From: Notamacropus eugenii
Lineage: Eukaryota; Chordata; Mammalia; Diprotodontia; Macropodidae
Reading direction: 5' to 3'
Assembly (NCBI RefSeq): GCF_028372415.1
Contig: NC_092872.1
Span: 15,466,479 to 15,530,478, forward strand
DNA: 64,000 nt
The notes below the pieces were generated by a model. The model had not been told where the DNA came from, did not search any database, and was given only the letters and a program-made list of their open reading frames with translations. The translations under genes were made by a program, and so were the position numbers. Below, piece after piece: positions 1-12,102 of this stretch. Each line of letters starts with the position of its first letter. Position 1 is the stretch's first letter.

Positions 1-201
1 TTTTCTGCCTCTCTGTCTGTCTTTATCTCTGTTTCTCTCTGTTTCTCAAGCTCTTTATTTCTCTCGGTTTTTCTGTCTCTGTTTCTCTCTGTCTCTGTTT
101 CTCTCTTTATGTCTCTATCTCTTTTTCTCTCTGTCTTTGTCCCTCTATCTCTCTGTCTCTCTGTCTCTGTCTCTGTCTCTCTCTGTCTCTGTCTCTCTCT
201 G

Positions 202-272
<71 letters not shown>

Positions 273-290
273 GTCTCTCTTTCTCGTTCA
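1..290. repeat. CT/CTGT-rich microsatellite
   Basis: Polypyrimidine tract with a pure (TC)n core from about 203 to 267, flanked by degenerate TCTG and TTTC units. It runs off the left edge. The long Leu/Ser open frames across it are artefacts of the repeat. Confidence 0.97.
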
Positions 291-2384
291 CCCCCAGTCT
301 CCCTCTCCCTCTTTACATAGATCTCTTTGTATCAGTATACTGTTTTTCACTCCCTCCTAAATCTGCAGACCAGGTATCTGAGTAGAAATGAAGGTGAATC
401 TGGGCAGGCTAGAACAAGGAGGAGGGCTGACGTTAAACGAATCTCTCTTGAGCCTCTCATTTTTAGAGAAACTGCTTTGTTCTGGTTCAGATCTTAACAC
501 TTTAAAATGATAGTCCATCATCGCAACCTTCCAAGGAAATAGGGGTTCTAAAAACCTTTTTCTGATGAGATAGGGTTCATCACTCATAGATTACTTGACA
601 GATCAGCATCTCTAGCTACCAGTGACCTCAGTCTTGTCTTTGCCTACAGATTTCCCTTAAGGTAGCAAGAGGGATCCAGACACAAGTAGCCCTAGGGAAC
701 ATTTGCCTTTGCTATCTTTGTCCTCCTCTCTAAACTTCTTCTGCCTGATTGGTCTTTCTAGTCTCTCTGTTTCACCTCCACTTCCCAGGGCACTTAGTCA
801 CAATCTTCCTGTCACAACCTACTCTCAGAGTACAGGTTATAGTATCTAAGGTATAGACATCAAGATCACCTATGGACCCTCTCATTCCTTTTTCTCCTGC
901 CTCCTTCCTATTTTTCACTCCCCTCCAAGGTGCTCGATGTCCACAGGCTGCCTCCAATCTGCCTAAGCCCAGGACTCTGGGGTACCCCTCTACAGAGATG
1001 TCCTTCCCAGTTAGTTTCCCATGTTCCATGCACCTTTTCCAAAATGATAGTTAGCTTTCTGATTCCCACTGAGATGTTAATGGCAAGTTAAGATGTTACA
1101 TTTCCTGTAGCTATTTCTGTTTTAAGAGAAGATTCCTGAACACATAGTGTATTATTTCTAATGGTCACAATTTCAGGCAAAAGGCCTGAAATAATATGGG
1201 AGACATTTATTAAAATGGGATTCTTTCAATATCTCCCCTCCAATCTTAACACATAGATGACTCCCTAGACCCTTTGAGGAAAGTCAACCCTGATGAAAAC
1301 AGTTGGTACCCATAGATACAATCAGTACTCAAAGGATAGAGGAAACAACTATAATTTTAGAGTGGGAGATTTGAATAAAGAACCAGTAAAGCACATAAAC
1401 AGGGAGCCAGGGTTAAATTAAACAGAAATAAGTTGGGTTTCCTTACACAAATGTTTTGTGCTATCTTTGAATCATTTTGTTGGCTCTGCTTGCCCAGACA
1501 CTATGTCTTCTCCCCTGTGAGACTCCCTGGTGTACTTTTAAGGGAAAATCAATTGCACTAAAACAGTTTGCCTTGGAGAGTAGGCTCTTGGTAAAGAATA
1601 TTCAGTAATAGTGTAAGCAAGTCAGACCAGCAAGGTAGAGAGAATGGAGGGAAGTCATTTATAGCACTGGACAGCAAGATCACAGGATAGTTTGTGGGTC
1701 ACATAGCTAAGGGCCTAGAGTCAGAGCCACAGATATGAGCAGCTAATAGATTCCCTGAATCCCAGAAGAAATTCAGATTCCTTAGGGCAGCACTTCTGGA
1801 AAATAGGATAGAGGCAATTCCTGACTCCTTTCACTTTTTGCAGAATGAAGTTAGTTTAGTTTCCAGGAGAGGAAGTGAGAAGAGAAGCCCAGTTGACTCC
1901 AGCCAAGAGAATTGCCCCAGAAAATATAAAAAACCCCAGCATGTCTGGCTTCTAGGCAAGCTGGGTGTTGGATAGCTGTGTGTGGTTACCGTCCTCTCTC
2001 AGAATTTAAACCCTGTTGAATTGAAGCCAGCTGGAGTCATTAAAATAGCTGCCTGTGATTTGAATAAAACGCCTTTTGGCAAAGCTGCAAAAAATAAAAT
2101 TAGAATGATCAATGCATATCTGGATGAAAGCTGGTATGGAAGTTCCAGCAAAACTCATCTCTGCCGATACAATGATGGATTAGTCTTTGTGAGCTGAAGT
2201 CAGGACAATCTGCAAGATGCAAGGCATCTGATATGGCAGTCATAGGCTGAATAGAAAATTAATTGATACAATTAACATATTTGATACCATTTCTGGCTTC
2301 CATTCCAGGACTGGCAAACTCCCCACTCCTCCATCTTAACCTTCTTAGGTTGTACTAATTGAAGCACAGAAAACAGAACAAGGG

Positions 2385-2750
2385 AGAGTGGCATCCTGCT
2401 AGACTCCACACTGGTCAGACCACATCTGAGGCATTGTGTTCAGTGGGCAACACATTTTAGGAGTGACTTGAACAACAGAGAACACATCTGGAGGAAACTG
2501 ACTAGAGTAGTGAAGAAGATGAGGACCATACCACATGAAGACAGGCTGAAGGAATTCAGGATGGAACACAGTAGAGTTAGAAGACAGAGGACAGATTGTC
2601 TTCAAGTACTTTACACATCTGAAAGTATTAGATTTGTTCTGCTGGATTGCAGAGGAAAGAACGAGTCCTGAGTAAAAGGAGAAAGATTTCAATGCAATGT
2701 AAGGGAAAGTATCCTAACCGGTAGAGCTACCCAGAAGTAGAATAAGCTAA
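2385..2750 (+). mobile_element. CR1/L3 LINE 3'-region fragment
   Basis: It contains the series typical of CR1-family 3' ends: ACCACATGAAGACAGGCTGA, a GTCTTCAAGTACTT stretch, and TTGTTCTGCTGGATTGCAGA followed by a pair of short conserved blocks. The fragment is old and diverged. Other copies lie at 28230 and 35565. Confidence 0.75.
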
Positions 2751-2754
2751 TAGA

Positions 2755-2995
2755 CTCATAGACTTAGAACTGGAAAGGAATAAAGAGGTCATTGAATGTA
2801 ACGCCTATACCTAATAGAACACCTAATAATTGCACCTATCCCTGCTTTTTACAAATGAGGAAACTGAGGCACAGAGAGGTTAAAAATCACACATCCGAAG
2901 TCATATAGGTAATAAGTGGTAAAGCCAGGATTTGGACCCAGGTCTTCTGATTTTAATCCCATTGCCTTCTTGCTATGCCACACTGGAGATAGTAA
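2755..2995 (-). mobile_element. MIR-like CORE-SINE, minus orientation
   Basis: On + it reads GAGGAAACTGAGGCACAGAG, then a CACAC...AAGTCA block and GGATTTGGACCCAGGTCTTC, the reverse complement of a tRNA-derived CORE-SINE. Many shorter relatives occur in the window (for example near 5080, 9440, 12010, 18600, 23800, 27900, 29400, 29700, 40970) and are not all listed. Confidence 0.7.
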
Positions 2996-3377
2996 GCTTC
3001 CTATCACTGAAAGTTTTCAACCTGAAGATACATGACCACTTGTCAAGAATATTGTAATACTGCTCAATTACATGTTGGACTAAATGACTCCTGACATGCT
3101 TTCCAACTCTGAGAGTCTAAGATTCTGCCATCCTCTTTCAGGTTCATCTTGATTTTTGTTGATTGTGGTGGCCTCTGGCATCTCCACTTTTGTCCTGGTA
3201 AAATTATTTCCTAATATTTCATATTTATGTGTGTATCACTCACATGAGGATTAGTGGATACAAAGTCAACTTCAAAATATCTGAATTCAGGTCCCACTTT
3301 GGTCCCATGTTGGCTGGGGAACTTAGGGCAAGTCACTTAACTTCTCAAATTTTCAGGTGATTCTCTAATGCTGTAAA

Positions 3378-3648
3378 CTAGGGCTTCTTTAACTTTTTCC
3401 ACTCAAAAACTCTTCTCACATGGCCTGAGGGCCTGAGTTGTGCAAAGTGCATATGTTTTCTGTTCAGAACCAAAGCTACAGTACAGTTACATGATGGAGT
3501 ATGGGCAAGAGCTTCCAGAAACACCTTGGATTCATTATGTTTGATTTTTAATTAATTTTTGTTCCTTGCACATCCAGAAACCTTCTGATAGCCAATTTTT
3601 TTGTGACCCCATATGGGGTCTCAACCTAAGTTTAAAAAGCACTGCTCT
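3378..3648. mobile_element. hAT-like nonautonomous DNA element
   Basis: The ends are imperfect inverted repeats: CTAGGGCTTCTTTAACTTTT at the left and AGTTTAAAAAGCACTGCTC at the right. No clear 8-bp target duplication remains, so the element is old. Confidence 0.55.
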
Positions 3649-3759
3649 AAATTGCAGAGTAGGTGCTGAGCTGTATTGATTGGGCGAATTTCCTCACCTG
3701 GAGTCCTCTATACCAGTGAAATCACAGATCCCCTTTTAAAAAATGAATCATATTCCCTC

Positions 3760-3905
3760 TGCTAAACTATAAATTCTATTTGGACAGGGACTACATCTTA
3801 ACTGCCTTTGTATTTCTCCCAGAACCTAACATAATGATCTGAACAGAACAGGTTAGAGTAATTGGCTGTTTGATGTATGAATGAGTGAGTGAGTGAATGA
3901 ATGAG
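3760..3905 (+). mobile_element. L2 LINE 3' end
   Basis: It has the phrase AATTCTATTTGGACAGGGAC, then a CTTTGTATTTCTCCCAGAAC block and a terminal (TGAA/TGAG)n tail at 3875-3904, characteristic of L2 3' ends. Confidence 0.65.
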
Positions 3906-4321
3906 TCTGCGTCCTCTGGTATTTGAGTGTCAGGAAGACATAGTGCCTATATACTAGTGAGAAATACTTCAGAAATGAATATCTGAAAAGTAGAAATAAG
4001 GTAGTAGCCAGTTAGGGAGCCCCGCGTGTAATCCCACATTCCATGTTATCTCTTGATTTGGACTGGAAGAAAAGATGAGAAAAAATGTACTTGCATCTTC
4101 CCAAAGGAAAAAAAATTAAGATTGTTCAGAGCTACAGAGATGGTAAAAGGTTTGGGAAATTAGTCCTATGAAGAAAGAGCATGCCCCATCCACTGTAAGA
4201 GCTGCTGATTGGAATCACCAAAGTTGATTGTTTCCAAAATTATAAAGGAAATGGATCTGGGTTTTGAACATCTGAGAGCACTAGAATTTTTAAACCAAAA
4301 AAGGTCTCTGAGGTCATCTAG

Positions 4322-4475
4322 TTGGGAGGCCATGTGGTATAGTGGGTAGTGTCAGGAAGAAAGAGCTGCATTCAAATCCTGTTCCTAATCCTGACTAGCT
4401 GTGAGATTCTGGGCAAACTCTGTGAGTCTCAGTTCCTCATGTATAAAATGAGGTGATGATCTTTCCAGATAGAAA
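4322..4475 (+). mobile_element. tRNA-derived SINE fragment
   Basis: It contains TAGTGGGTAGTGTCAGGAAG, then a CTAGCTGTGAGATTCTGGGC box and TCAGTTCCTCATGTATAAAA. The A and B box region is diverged. Confidence 0.6.
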
Positions 4476-4724
4476 ATCTATGATTATAATCCTTGTTAGA
4501 TGGATAAAGTCTTTATGATGTGATAGCAAATGGCCAGTCAGTCTCAGCTTCAAGACTTTCAGGGATGAAAAACTTCCTTGCCTTCTAAGATAGTCCACCC
4601 ACTTTTTATTCTTAGTCCACTGCCTTTGAGTGAGTTAAAGAGTTTCCTTTTTTACTACCCCCCCCAACCATGCCCCACCCACCCCCATCCAGTGCTAAAG
4701 CCATCAGGTTCTAGGTTCTTGAGA

Positions 4725-4915
4725 GCTAATGTCTTCAATTTTCAATGTGAGCATTCACACCTTCAAAACCCACAAACCTTACAAATTCTGGCTTGATTTA
4801 TTGTTTTGCTGAATGGCTAGACTTTAAAAATGATACAATGTTAATGCAGATTAATCTCAAAAGTGTGTTGGGGGAAAGCTTTCTTTTCAGAGGTTGTTCT
4901 TAAACATATATCAGC
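4725..4915 (+). repeat. Unclassified dispersed repeat, copy 1
   Basis: It is similar to 30090-30310 in the same orientation. Shared blocks include AATTTTCAATGTGAGCAT, a TTGATTTATTG/TAGACTT block, and GCAGATTAATCTCAAAA, then GGTTGTT...AAACAT. I do not recognise the family. Confidence 0.55.
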
Positions 4916-5994
4916 ACAGCCCTTCTCTCCACTCCCCTTCACCTTCACTCATTCATCAGATACTCTGTATACTAGAGGAAGTTTTTGGTTGTCCAGGGGC
5001 CCCATTCCAGCACCTCAACCACACCTGCCCTGCCAGGGAAGGAGTTCATGTGCCTATTCACAGAGTCCAACACCTCTTTCAGTTTACAGGTAAGGAAACT
5101 GAGGCGTAGAGAGTATAAGTGTGCCCAAGGCCATTCACAGGGAGTAAGTTGCATAGCCCACTTTTGAGCTCAATTCCTCTGACTGCAAACGCAGCATTTA
5201 CTTTGCACTCTCCTACAGCTACCTATCTATCATGACTGTGTAACTAGATAAGATTAAGCTGCAAGGGAAGCAGGAAGCACCAAAGCACACCAGATCTCAC
5301 TAGAAGATTGCAGATACTAGATTGGAAGTACACTTGATGGATCCTTAGGTTCCCAGTTTTGTTGCCCCTTCACCTCCTGCTTTCTCTTCACACCCTGAAA
5401 GAATGGTGTTCCTTTCATAAGCCTCACGTCTGGTGTCAAAACCAAAGCAAGGCAAAATTGAGTCCAAAAATTTCCTTCTGTTTATAAGCTTCCCCTTTCT
5501 AGCCCTTTCCTCTGCTTGATGACTCTCCTTTCTTCCAACTCTCCAATTCCCAATGTTCCTATGTTCCCTCTACATATTTAACTCTTTGCCCCTACTTTAT
5601 GAAAGGAATCTATCAGTCAGTTACACTTCAGTATCAGTATACTCCACTACCCACAAGGGCCCTGAGCTCATGTAGAGATGGGTTAAATCCTGGAGTACCC
5701 TGAGCTCAAAGGATTAATTTCTCTCTCCTTGAATCTGCCCCAACCCTGGAGTAACTCCAAGGAAATCTCTGGTGCAGAGTTCAGATGGGAAATATGTCTT
5801 GGATCTCCCCAAAGTGTGGATAACCTTCTAGAAAAAATACTGAGTATAAAAAAGGGTTATCAGGTATGGATTGGGTAGCTGTTTATTTCTTCTACCACAA
5901 AAACAGAGTAAAATATTGAAGACACGATCACATTCATGAATCAACAAACAGAAAACATATAGCACTCGAATAGCCCTTTACACTTTTACACCGA

Positions 5995-6086
5995 TCCCCA
6001 ATAAAAGGATTTGTTCTGTGAAGTTTGGATTCAGTCAAAGGACTACACTTGAGGGGCCTCAAGGCTGCAGGGTCCCCACCCCATCT
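5995..6086. mobile_element. hAT MITE fragment (same family as 52633-52823)
   Basis: It matches the right half of the complete element at 52633-52823: AAAGGACTACACTTGAGG and CTGCAGGGTCCCCACCCC correspond to AAAGGGCTGCACTTGAGG and CTGCAGGTTCCCCACCTC. Confidence 0.65.
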
Positions 6087-7004
6087 GAGGGAATGAAAAT
6101 AGCATCAGAGATCTTCAAATTCCCCTTCTTACACTACCTATGGGATCGTCAATCATTCACTTCACCTCTCTGACTCAATTTCCCCATTTGTATTATGATA
6201 AGGTAGAGTAGAGGATAATAATTAATAATAATAATAACTAATATTTAGCTCAGGCTTTAAAGTTCCCAAAGCACTTTTTTTTATATTAGTTCATTTTTTT
6301 AGCTCAGACTTAGGATGTCATGATCTTATCTTGAGGAAATCCTTTCTATCCTCCAGCCCATGTAGACCTCCATTCCTGGTCAGTTCTATAAGCCAGGACT
6401 CCTTTCCATCTCCATCACATAATCAGCTGTCATTCTCTCTATCTCTGCTGCCTTCCTTGTGCAAACTCCTGGTATATAGTAGGTACTTAATAACAATATT
6501 TAAAAGAAAAAAAAAGCTAATTCTTGCTATATAAGATGCTTTAAAATGTAGGCTTTTCCTTTTTCCACCTCTGTAACACTAGTACCGCAATGCTAATGCT
6601 TTTACTTGGGAGAATTCTTCCTAATGAGGAAGGTTTTGAAGGATTTACTAAGTACCTAGTCTTTTAGTGGGCAAACTGCTTCCTGGCAGTCAATGAAACA
6701 TTTTGGATAACTGAAGTGCCCCCTCGTGACCAGATAGCAGTAACGCAGCTTTGCAGCTTTATAATATATTTTGCAGAAGTACCCAAAGCATCTCAGACTC
6801 AGTGGAAAAATATGCACCTGGATTAGTCATCTGAGTCTCCAGCTGATGTAAAAGAAAAATTGCAAAGATGAAGTACAATGGAAATATTCAACTCAACAAA
6901 CATCTGTGAATTGCCTCCTTCATATAAGGTGGCGAAGCTACGCAGTACAAGTGGACAAAGTACAGCGCCTAAAATCAGGGAAATTCAATTTCCTAAACTC
7001 AAAT

Positions 7005-7235
7005 CTAGCCTCAGATGTTTACTAGCTGGATGCGGCCAAGGTCTCCCAGGGCATCCTGGGTCATCTCCAGTCATCCTGATGAATATCTGGTCACTGGATT
7101 CAGACGGCTCTGGAGGAGAAGTGAGGCTGGTGACCTGCATAGCCCTCCCTCACTCAACACAAAGTCAAGGGCAAGTCATGTCATTATTTCTCTGATGGCA
7201 TGGTCTTCTTTGGCAACAAAGGACCAACACACACT
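7005..7235 (+). mobile_element. Marsupial tRNA-derived SINE, long 3' part
   Basis: It carries the SINE body end and the long tail GGGTCATCTCCAGTCATCCT, then GGTCACTGGATTCAGACGGC and TGATGGCATGGTCTTCTTTG. The same tail occurs in reverse at 18070-18382. The open frames here are SINE-derived. Confidence 0.8.
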
Positions 7236-7714
7236 AAGGGCCTACTGTGTACCAGGGACTATGCTAAGTGATAGGGATACAGAAACATGAAACTAATTCT
7301 TACCCTCAAGGAGACTGTGTACTAAATGTTGAATTGTCAGGAAACAATCTAAGGCTAATAAAGTGATAGGTCTAACGAACCAAAAGAATGATGATGTCAT
7401 CAGCAGAAGTAGGGAAGTTATGAAGGCATTTTGGAGTAAAGATGCTAAGTTCAGTTTGCACCATATTAAATTTGAAGCACTGATTTTAAAAAAATACCCA
7501 ATGGAAAATCGGAAAGAGAGCTCTTCTAGAAAATAAAGACCTGCTATCTAGTTTGGTTAAAAGCACTGTGTGTCAACATTTTCATTTGTGACCTGAGAGG
7601 TTTCACAACAAATATTTAATTCAATAATGTGAATACCACAAAAAAAAAAAAAGAAAAACAGATGAGAACCACTTACAGGTCTTTTGTCATCTGAAAGTTT
7701 CAATATTCGTTCAA

Positions 7715-7960
7715 TGCCACAAACATTTATTAAGTAACTAGAACCTACAAGATACTGTGCCAGGGGTTGAAATACAAAAAGAAAAAATGTTAACAATCCC
7801 TGCCTTTAAAGAGCTAACATTTTTCTGGAGGAATATAGCATGCACATATGTTGAGACATACAAGAATATACAAAAGCAATTTCAAGAGGGAGAGAATACA
7901 GAAAGGGAGTGAATTGGGAGAGGCCTCCTGTAGGAGGGAGCACCTAAGTTGGGCATTTAA
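7715..7960 (+). repeat. Old dispersed repeat (ACAAACATTTATTAAGT family)
   Basis: It begins with the phrase ACAAACATTTATTAAGTAAC and the ACTGTGCCAGGGG/TACAAAAAG block. Relatives recur near 22090, 33905, 36295, 59355, 59690 and 61115. I cannot name the family with confidence. Confidence 0.5.
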
Positions 7961-8863
7961 AAAAAGATAGGAATTCGATGCAGCAGAGGTAAATTGAGGA
8001 TTGTTTCCCTACTTTGGAGATCCACTTATATATCAAGGCACAAAGATGCAAAGTAGATTAATCTTCATTCCTTGACACAAGTTCATTTCTGATTTGTCTA
8101 TTACCTCTCTTGTGATTCATGAAGTGCATGGTTCAGTGACCCTTCACAATTTAATACAAAGATAATGGGGCCTATTTAACCAGCATACCATTGATTGGTC
8201 CTCCTGTAAGAGCATATTCAGTGGAGTTCCCAAGGAGCCGCACTGAAGGGTGGATAAATATAGAAGGCACAGAAAGGCTACCCAAGCTAGCCTTCTGTAA
8301 AGAAATCAACGTGGTTCTCCTGCTACTTCCCCTAGACCCTTATGTTTCACTCTGTGATCTGTTTAATTTTCTCTTCACCCCCTTGACTGCTGTAGCTCTC
8401 CAATCACTGAAGGACCAGAATCTGAAAAATTTAGTGGCATCTATATATTTCTGATTTGATGGGCTCTTCTTCCTGTATGTATTTGCGTTTGAAAAGAAGC
8501 ATTTGCAAAGGATAGTGCTTTAGGAAAGGGGTGAACCGAGAATGGCTCTTTAGTATCAGTGGATTTATGTTTTTGGACAGCCCTGGTAAAACTCTATTGC
8601 TCCTCCCATCATACCATGAATCTGGGAGCAAGATCTGCCCTGCCCTATCACTTCTGCAATTTTAAGGCATATGCTCCTTTCCTGTCTTGTTAGATCACCT
8701 CCCTGGGTCCATCCTTTAGCTGTTTTGAGTTATTATATCCAGACTTGCGAAGGAGAAATTTCTTCTTCTTCCCTTAATGGTTTTTTTTTTCCTATCTAGG
8801 GATAGATGCATTACTCTAACACTAACTTACTATTCTTTTTCTTCCCTTTGAAATTCCTTACAG

Positions 8864-9114
8864 GGGTGTTTGCCTTTGGACTTTTTGCTACTGACATATT
8901 TGTAAATGCGGGCCAAGTGGTAACGGGGAACCTGGCACCTTACTTCCTCACGGTGTGTAAGCCCAACTACACCAGCACATCCTGCCGAACTCACCAGCAG
9001 TTCATCAATAATGGGAACATCTGCACCGGAGACTTGGAAGTGATTGAAAAGGCCCGGAGATCCTTTCCCTCCAAACACGCTGCTTTGAGCATTTACTCAG
9101 CTCTGTATGTTACG
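8864..9114 (+). CDS. PLPPR1: PLPPR1 internal coding exon (phospholipid phosphatase-related protein 1)
   Basis: PLPPR1 is a multi-pass membrane protein of the lipid phosphate phosphatase superfamily, enriched in neurons and linked to neurite outgrowth. It is thought to be catalytically inactive. The exon translates GVFAFGLFATDIFVNAGQVV, then TPYFLTVCKPN-like and PSKHAALS motifs, ending ALYVT, and matches recalled human PLPPR1 closely. The first two bases complete a split Gly codon (phase 1) and 83 codons follow. The acceptor is AG at 8862-8863 and the donor is GTGAGT at 9115-9120. Two LPP catalytic motifs are degenerate: the C1 equivalent reads GNLAPYFL, without the Lys and Arg-Pro of KX6RP, and C2 reads PSKH instead of PSGH. 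This fits known loss of phosphatase chemistry in the PLPPR branch. The exon would begin near residue 130 of the full protein. I see no frameshift or stop. Confidence 0.97.
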
Positions 9115-9886
9115 GTGAGTGAGTGATGGATCCGTCTTGGGATCTTTGAGACCTTCATCTCAGCGCTTCCTAACAGCTCCCTTTCCTGTCCTTCAAATAT
9201 TGTGTTTCCCTTGGAAAATCAACCAAAGACCCAAAATTTGAATTTGAAGGGGCTGAAAGATCATCGAGTACAATCCCCTCACATTACAGATGCAGAGTCC
9301 ATTAGCACAATTAATCCCATTCTATGTGAAAAACAATGTTCCAGGTCCTAAATGTACAAAAAAGGTAGTCGTGGACCTCCAAGAACTTACGTTCTAGAAC
9401 CAACAAGAATCACTAACATTCCTATAGGGATTCTAGATTTTCCAAGTACTTTATATACATTATTCCACTGGAGCAATCGTATGAGATAGGTGTCATTATT
9501 CTCACCATTTTAGAGCTGAGGAAAATTAAGACTGGATGAAATGAGTTGTCTAGGGTAGCACAGCTAAGAAAGTGAGAGGCGGGATGTGAACCCAAGTCTT
9601 CCAGATTTCAAATAGATTGCTTCTTCCAATATCAAATAACTCTACTGGATGGTTAAGTGGGACAAAGGGATAATTCAGCCAAATATAAGTAAGTACAAAA
9701 TAATTTGAAGAGAGAGCAGTTATCACCACAGGGAATCAATGAAAACTTTGAGATTTAGAAAAGAGTAAAAGGTTTGCTTGAATCATATCCAAGTTAGTGG
9801 CAGAGCCAGCACTAAACCCCCAGACACCTGTTTCCTGATCTAGTGCTCATTCTTAGAACAATGAACCTCTCCTTCTTTCTCTAAAG

Positions 9887-10012
9887 CAGAGATGGGGAAC
9901 CCGCAGCCCTGAGGCCACAGGTGACCCTCTAGGTCCTCAAGTGTGGTCCTTAACTCAAAGGGATGCACATGAGGACCTAAAGGGTCACATGTGACCTCGG
10001 GGCTGCAAGCTT
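9887..10012. mobile_element. hAT MITE fragment
   Basis: It starts CAGAGATGGGGAACCCGC and contains GAGGACCTAAAGGGTCACAT, ending in GGGGCTGCAAG. It matches the family of the complete element at 52633-52823, but the right terminal repeat is missing. Confidence 0.65.
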
Positions 10013-10642
10013 TTTCCTAGCTTTTGTATGACAGAATTAATCACAAACACACCCCTTAGAGGTGGTGACTGCTGTAGTGATATCTAGTGTAGGTTCAGGG
10101 TAAATCCAAGTTTTCCTTTTTCCTCCCCTTCGATCCCTCCCCAATAACGTGAGGATGAGGCAACTGAGAGAACACTTCATCATTTTTATCCTCTTGTCAG
10201 GATTAAATTCAGCAAAGGAGTATCTACTGTATACAAGGTACTCTGTTAGCTTCTGGAGATGCGAAAGAAAAACATCCCTGCCTTTAAGTAGCTTGTGGAA
10301 TAATCAATACGACAAACGTTTATTAAGTGTCTAACGGCAGGCAGATCACTGCGCTGGCTCCAGAAGGAGATGCGAAGTTTAGATGAATGGCTGCAGCCCT
10401 CTCAGAGCTCTCATGTTCATGCATAAGGCATCAGGGAAATACAAAACAAAGGAAGTCAATGGGTGATTGACCCACTCAGCTGGGAAAAAAAGAAGCAGTG
10501 GTCTTGCTCCTCTGACCTGAAATTGTAGCAACTTGAGAGAAAAAAATACAAAGTCTCACACTTCTGACTCACCATTCTACACACTAGAAAGCTGCCGAAG
10601 TGGATGGTGTGCCGCTCAAAGATTGCCCTGAAGTAAAAGGAT

Positions 10643-11086
10643 ATACAGAAATACTTTCACCATTGCTGAGAATCATCCAATAGTACTGACCCTCCAAGAC
10701 TGAAGCTCTCCATAGTGCTGATTGCAAAGGAGCCTGTCCACAATTGTAGAGCAGATAGGGCACTGGACTTGGAGTCAAGAGAGACCTGGATTTGAATCCC
10801 ACCTCAGCGCCTACTAGCAGTGTGACCCTGGACAAGTCAACCTCTCTGTGCCTGTTTCTTCATCTGTAGAAATGAGAAGGCTGTACCTAATGACCTCTAA
10901 GTTTCTTCCTTTCCAGTTATAAATCTATGTTTGTGTGATACATGATCTTAAAGATACCTGTCCAGCTAAGTAGGATCTCCCTCCTATTTTGCAGTTGCTA
11001 CCATTGGTCTATTTCATAATTTTTAAAGAAGTTATACCAGATATGCTATTGGATGATTCTCAACAATGGTGAAAGTATTTCTGTAC
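10643..11086. repeat. 41-bp inverted repeat flanking a SINE
   Basis: Left arm 10643-10683 and right arm 11046-11086 are reverse complements with two mismatches by eye. The shared core reads ACTTTCACCATTG on the left arm. A spacer of about 362 bp holds a tRNA-derived SINE. Confidence 0.85.
10738..10930 (+). mobile_element. tRNA-derived SINE
   Basis: It has GGGCACTGGACTTGGAGTCA, TGTGACCCTGGACAAGTCA and CATCTGTAGAAATGAGAAGG, the A box, B box region and body of the marsupial SINE family. Confidence 0.8.
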
Positions 11087-11344
11087 ATCCCTCCTCCTAT
11101 CCCCATTGTATCTTTGCATTACCTAGAAGGCCAATATGCTATTTAACAAATACTTAGTAATCATCAGTACGTATGTTTTAGGCACAATGAGTCTGTCGAC
11201 CATAAATTTGTCCTTACTAAATCACTTCCCATGTTCTCATCAGCGTTTTGGGAAGTGTGTTATTTCAGCTACAGTGTTGTCAAATTGTTAGAGATATGGT
11301 AAACAATTCTAACCTCATTAAGAAGGGGTTAGATTTTGAGAGAT

Positions 11345-11480
11345 AGAAACAGAGACAGAGAGAGAGAGAGAGAGACAGAGAGAGAGACAGAGAGACAGAG
11401 AGACAGAGACAGAGAGACAGAGACAGACAGAGACAGACAGAGAGACAGAGAGACAGAGACAGAGAGAGACAGAGAGAGAC

Positions 11481-11531
<51 letters not shown>
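11345..11531. repeat. GA/GACA microsatellite
   Basis: A compound polypurine tract of GAGA, GACAGA and finally pure (GA)n. It is the mirror strand type of the CT tract at 1-290. Open frames over it on both strands are repeat artefacts. Confidence 0.97.
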
Positions 11532-11533
<2 letters not shown>

Positions 11534-12070
11534 AGGCAATCTGGCAAACAACTGTAAATAGTCAAAAAAAGGTAGGCAGACAGAGCTAAATATGTTATAA
11601 CATGAGTTCTTATTCTTGCACAGGGTTCCAGGGGTAAGCCATAGCTGTAAACAGTACAAATGCTAAATACAAATTTGAGAAAAAACTATAGTTCCACTCC
11701 CTCCTCGCCACCCCAAGCTTCTACAATTTTAGGTCAGAGCAGGAAGACCAAGAACCGCACCTGTAGACTCAGACGAGAGAATATATATTTTAAAGACTAG
11801 AATGTTATGTCCCGAGTTGCCTCATTCAAATTACCCTTTGCCTGGGGAACAGTGGCCTCTAGTGACTTTTTTTTTATGATCATTCGTGCCTGTGATGATC
11901 TGAAAGCAAAATAAACCTATACTCTTTGAAAAGAGGTTTTCATCATCATCATCATTACTAACATTTCTACTTCACCTCAAGGTCTGCAAAGCACCTTACA
12001 AATATTACAAATATTATCTCATTTTTATCCTATTACCTCATTATTATCCCATTTTACAGGTGAGAATACT

Positions 12071-12102
12071 GAAATGAAATGAAATGAAATGAAATGAATG
12101 AA
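12071..12102. repeat. GAAAT pentanucleotide repeat
   Basis: About five units of GAAAT followed by GAATGAAAG, lying within a MIR-like tract. Confidence 0.85.

Larger units (their letters stand above)
1..8863 (+). other. PLPPR1: PLPPR1 intron (partial, left end outside window)
   Basis: This is the intron before the first PLPPR1 exon seen in the window; it ends in a pyrimidine-rich tract and an AG at 8862-8863. I searched it for the preceding PLPPR1 exon, which should end in ...RRIIRFTG, and did not find it. It holds the CT-rich microsatellite at the left edge, a CR1/L3 tail, an L2 tail, hAT-like pieces and SINEs, listed separately. The stretches 290-2380, 5200-5990 and 8000-8860 show nothing I can name beyond short MIR-like scraps. 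Confidence 0.8.

Noticed and set aside
109-385. Leu/Ser-rich open frames
   Set aside because: They are the translation of a CT microsatellite. The same applies to the frames over 11318-11659 and 32018-32495.
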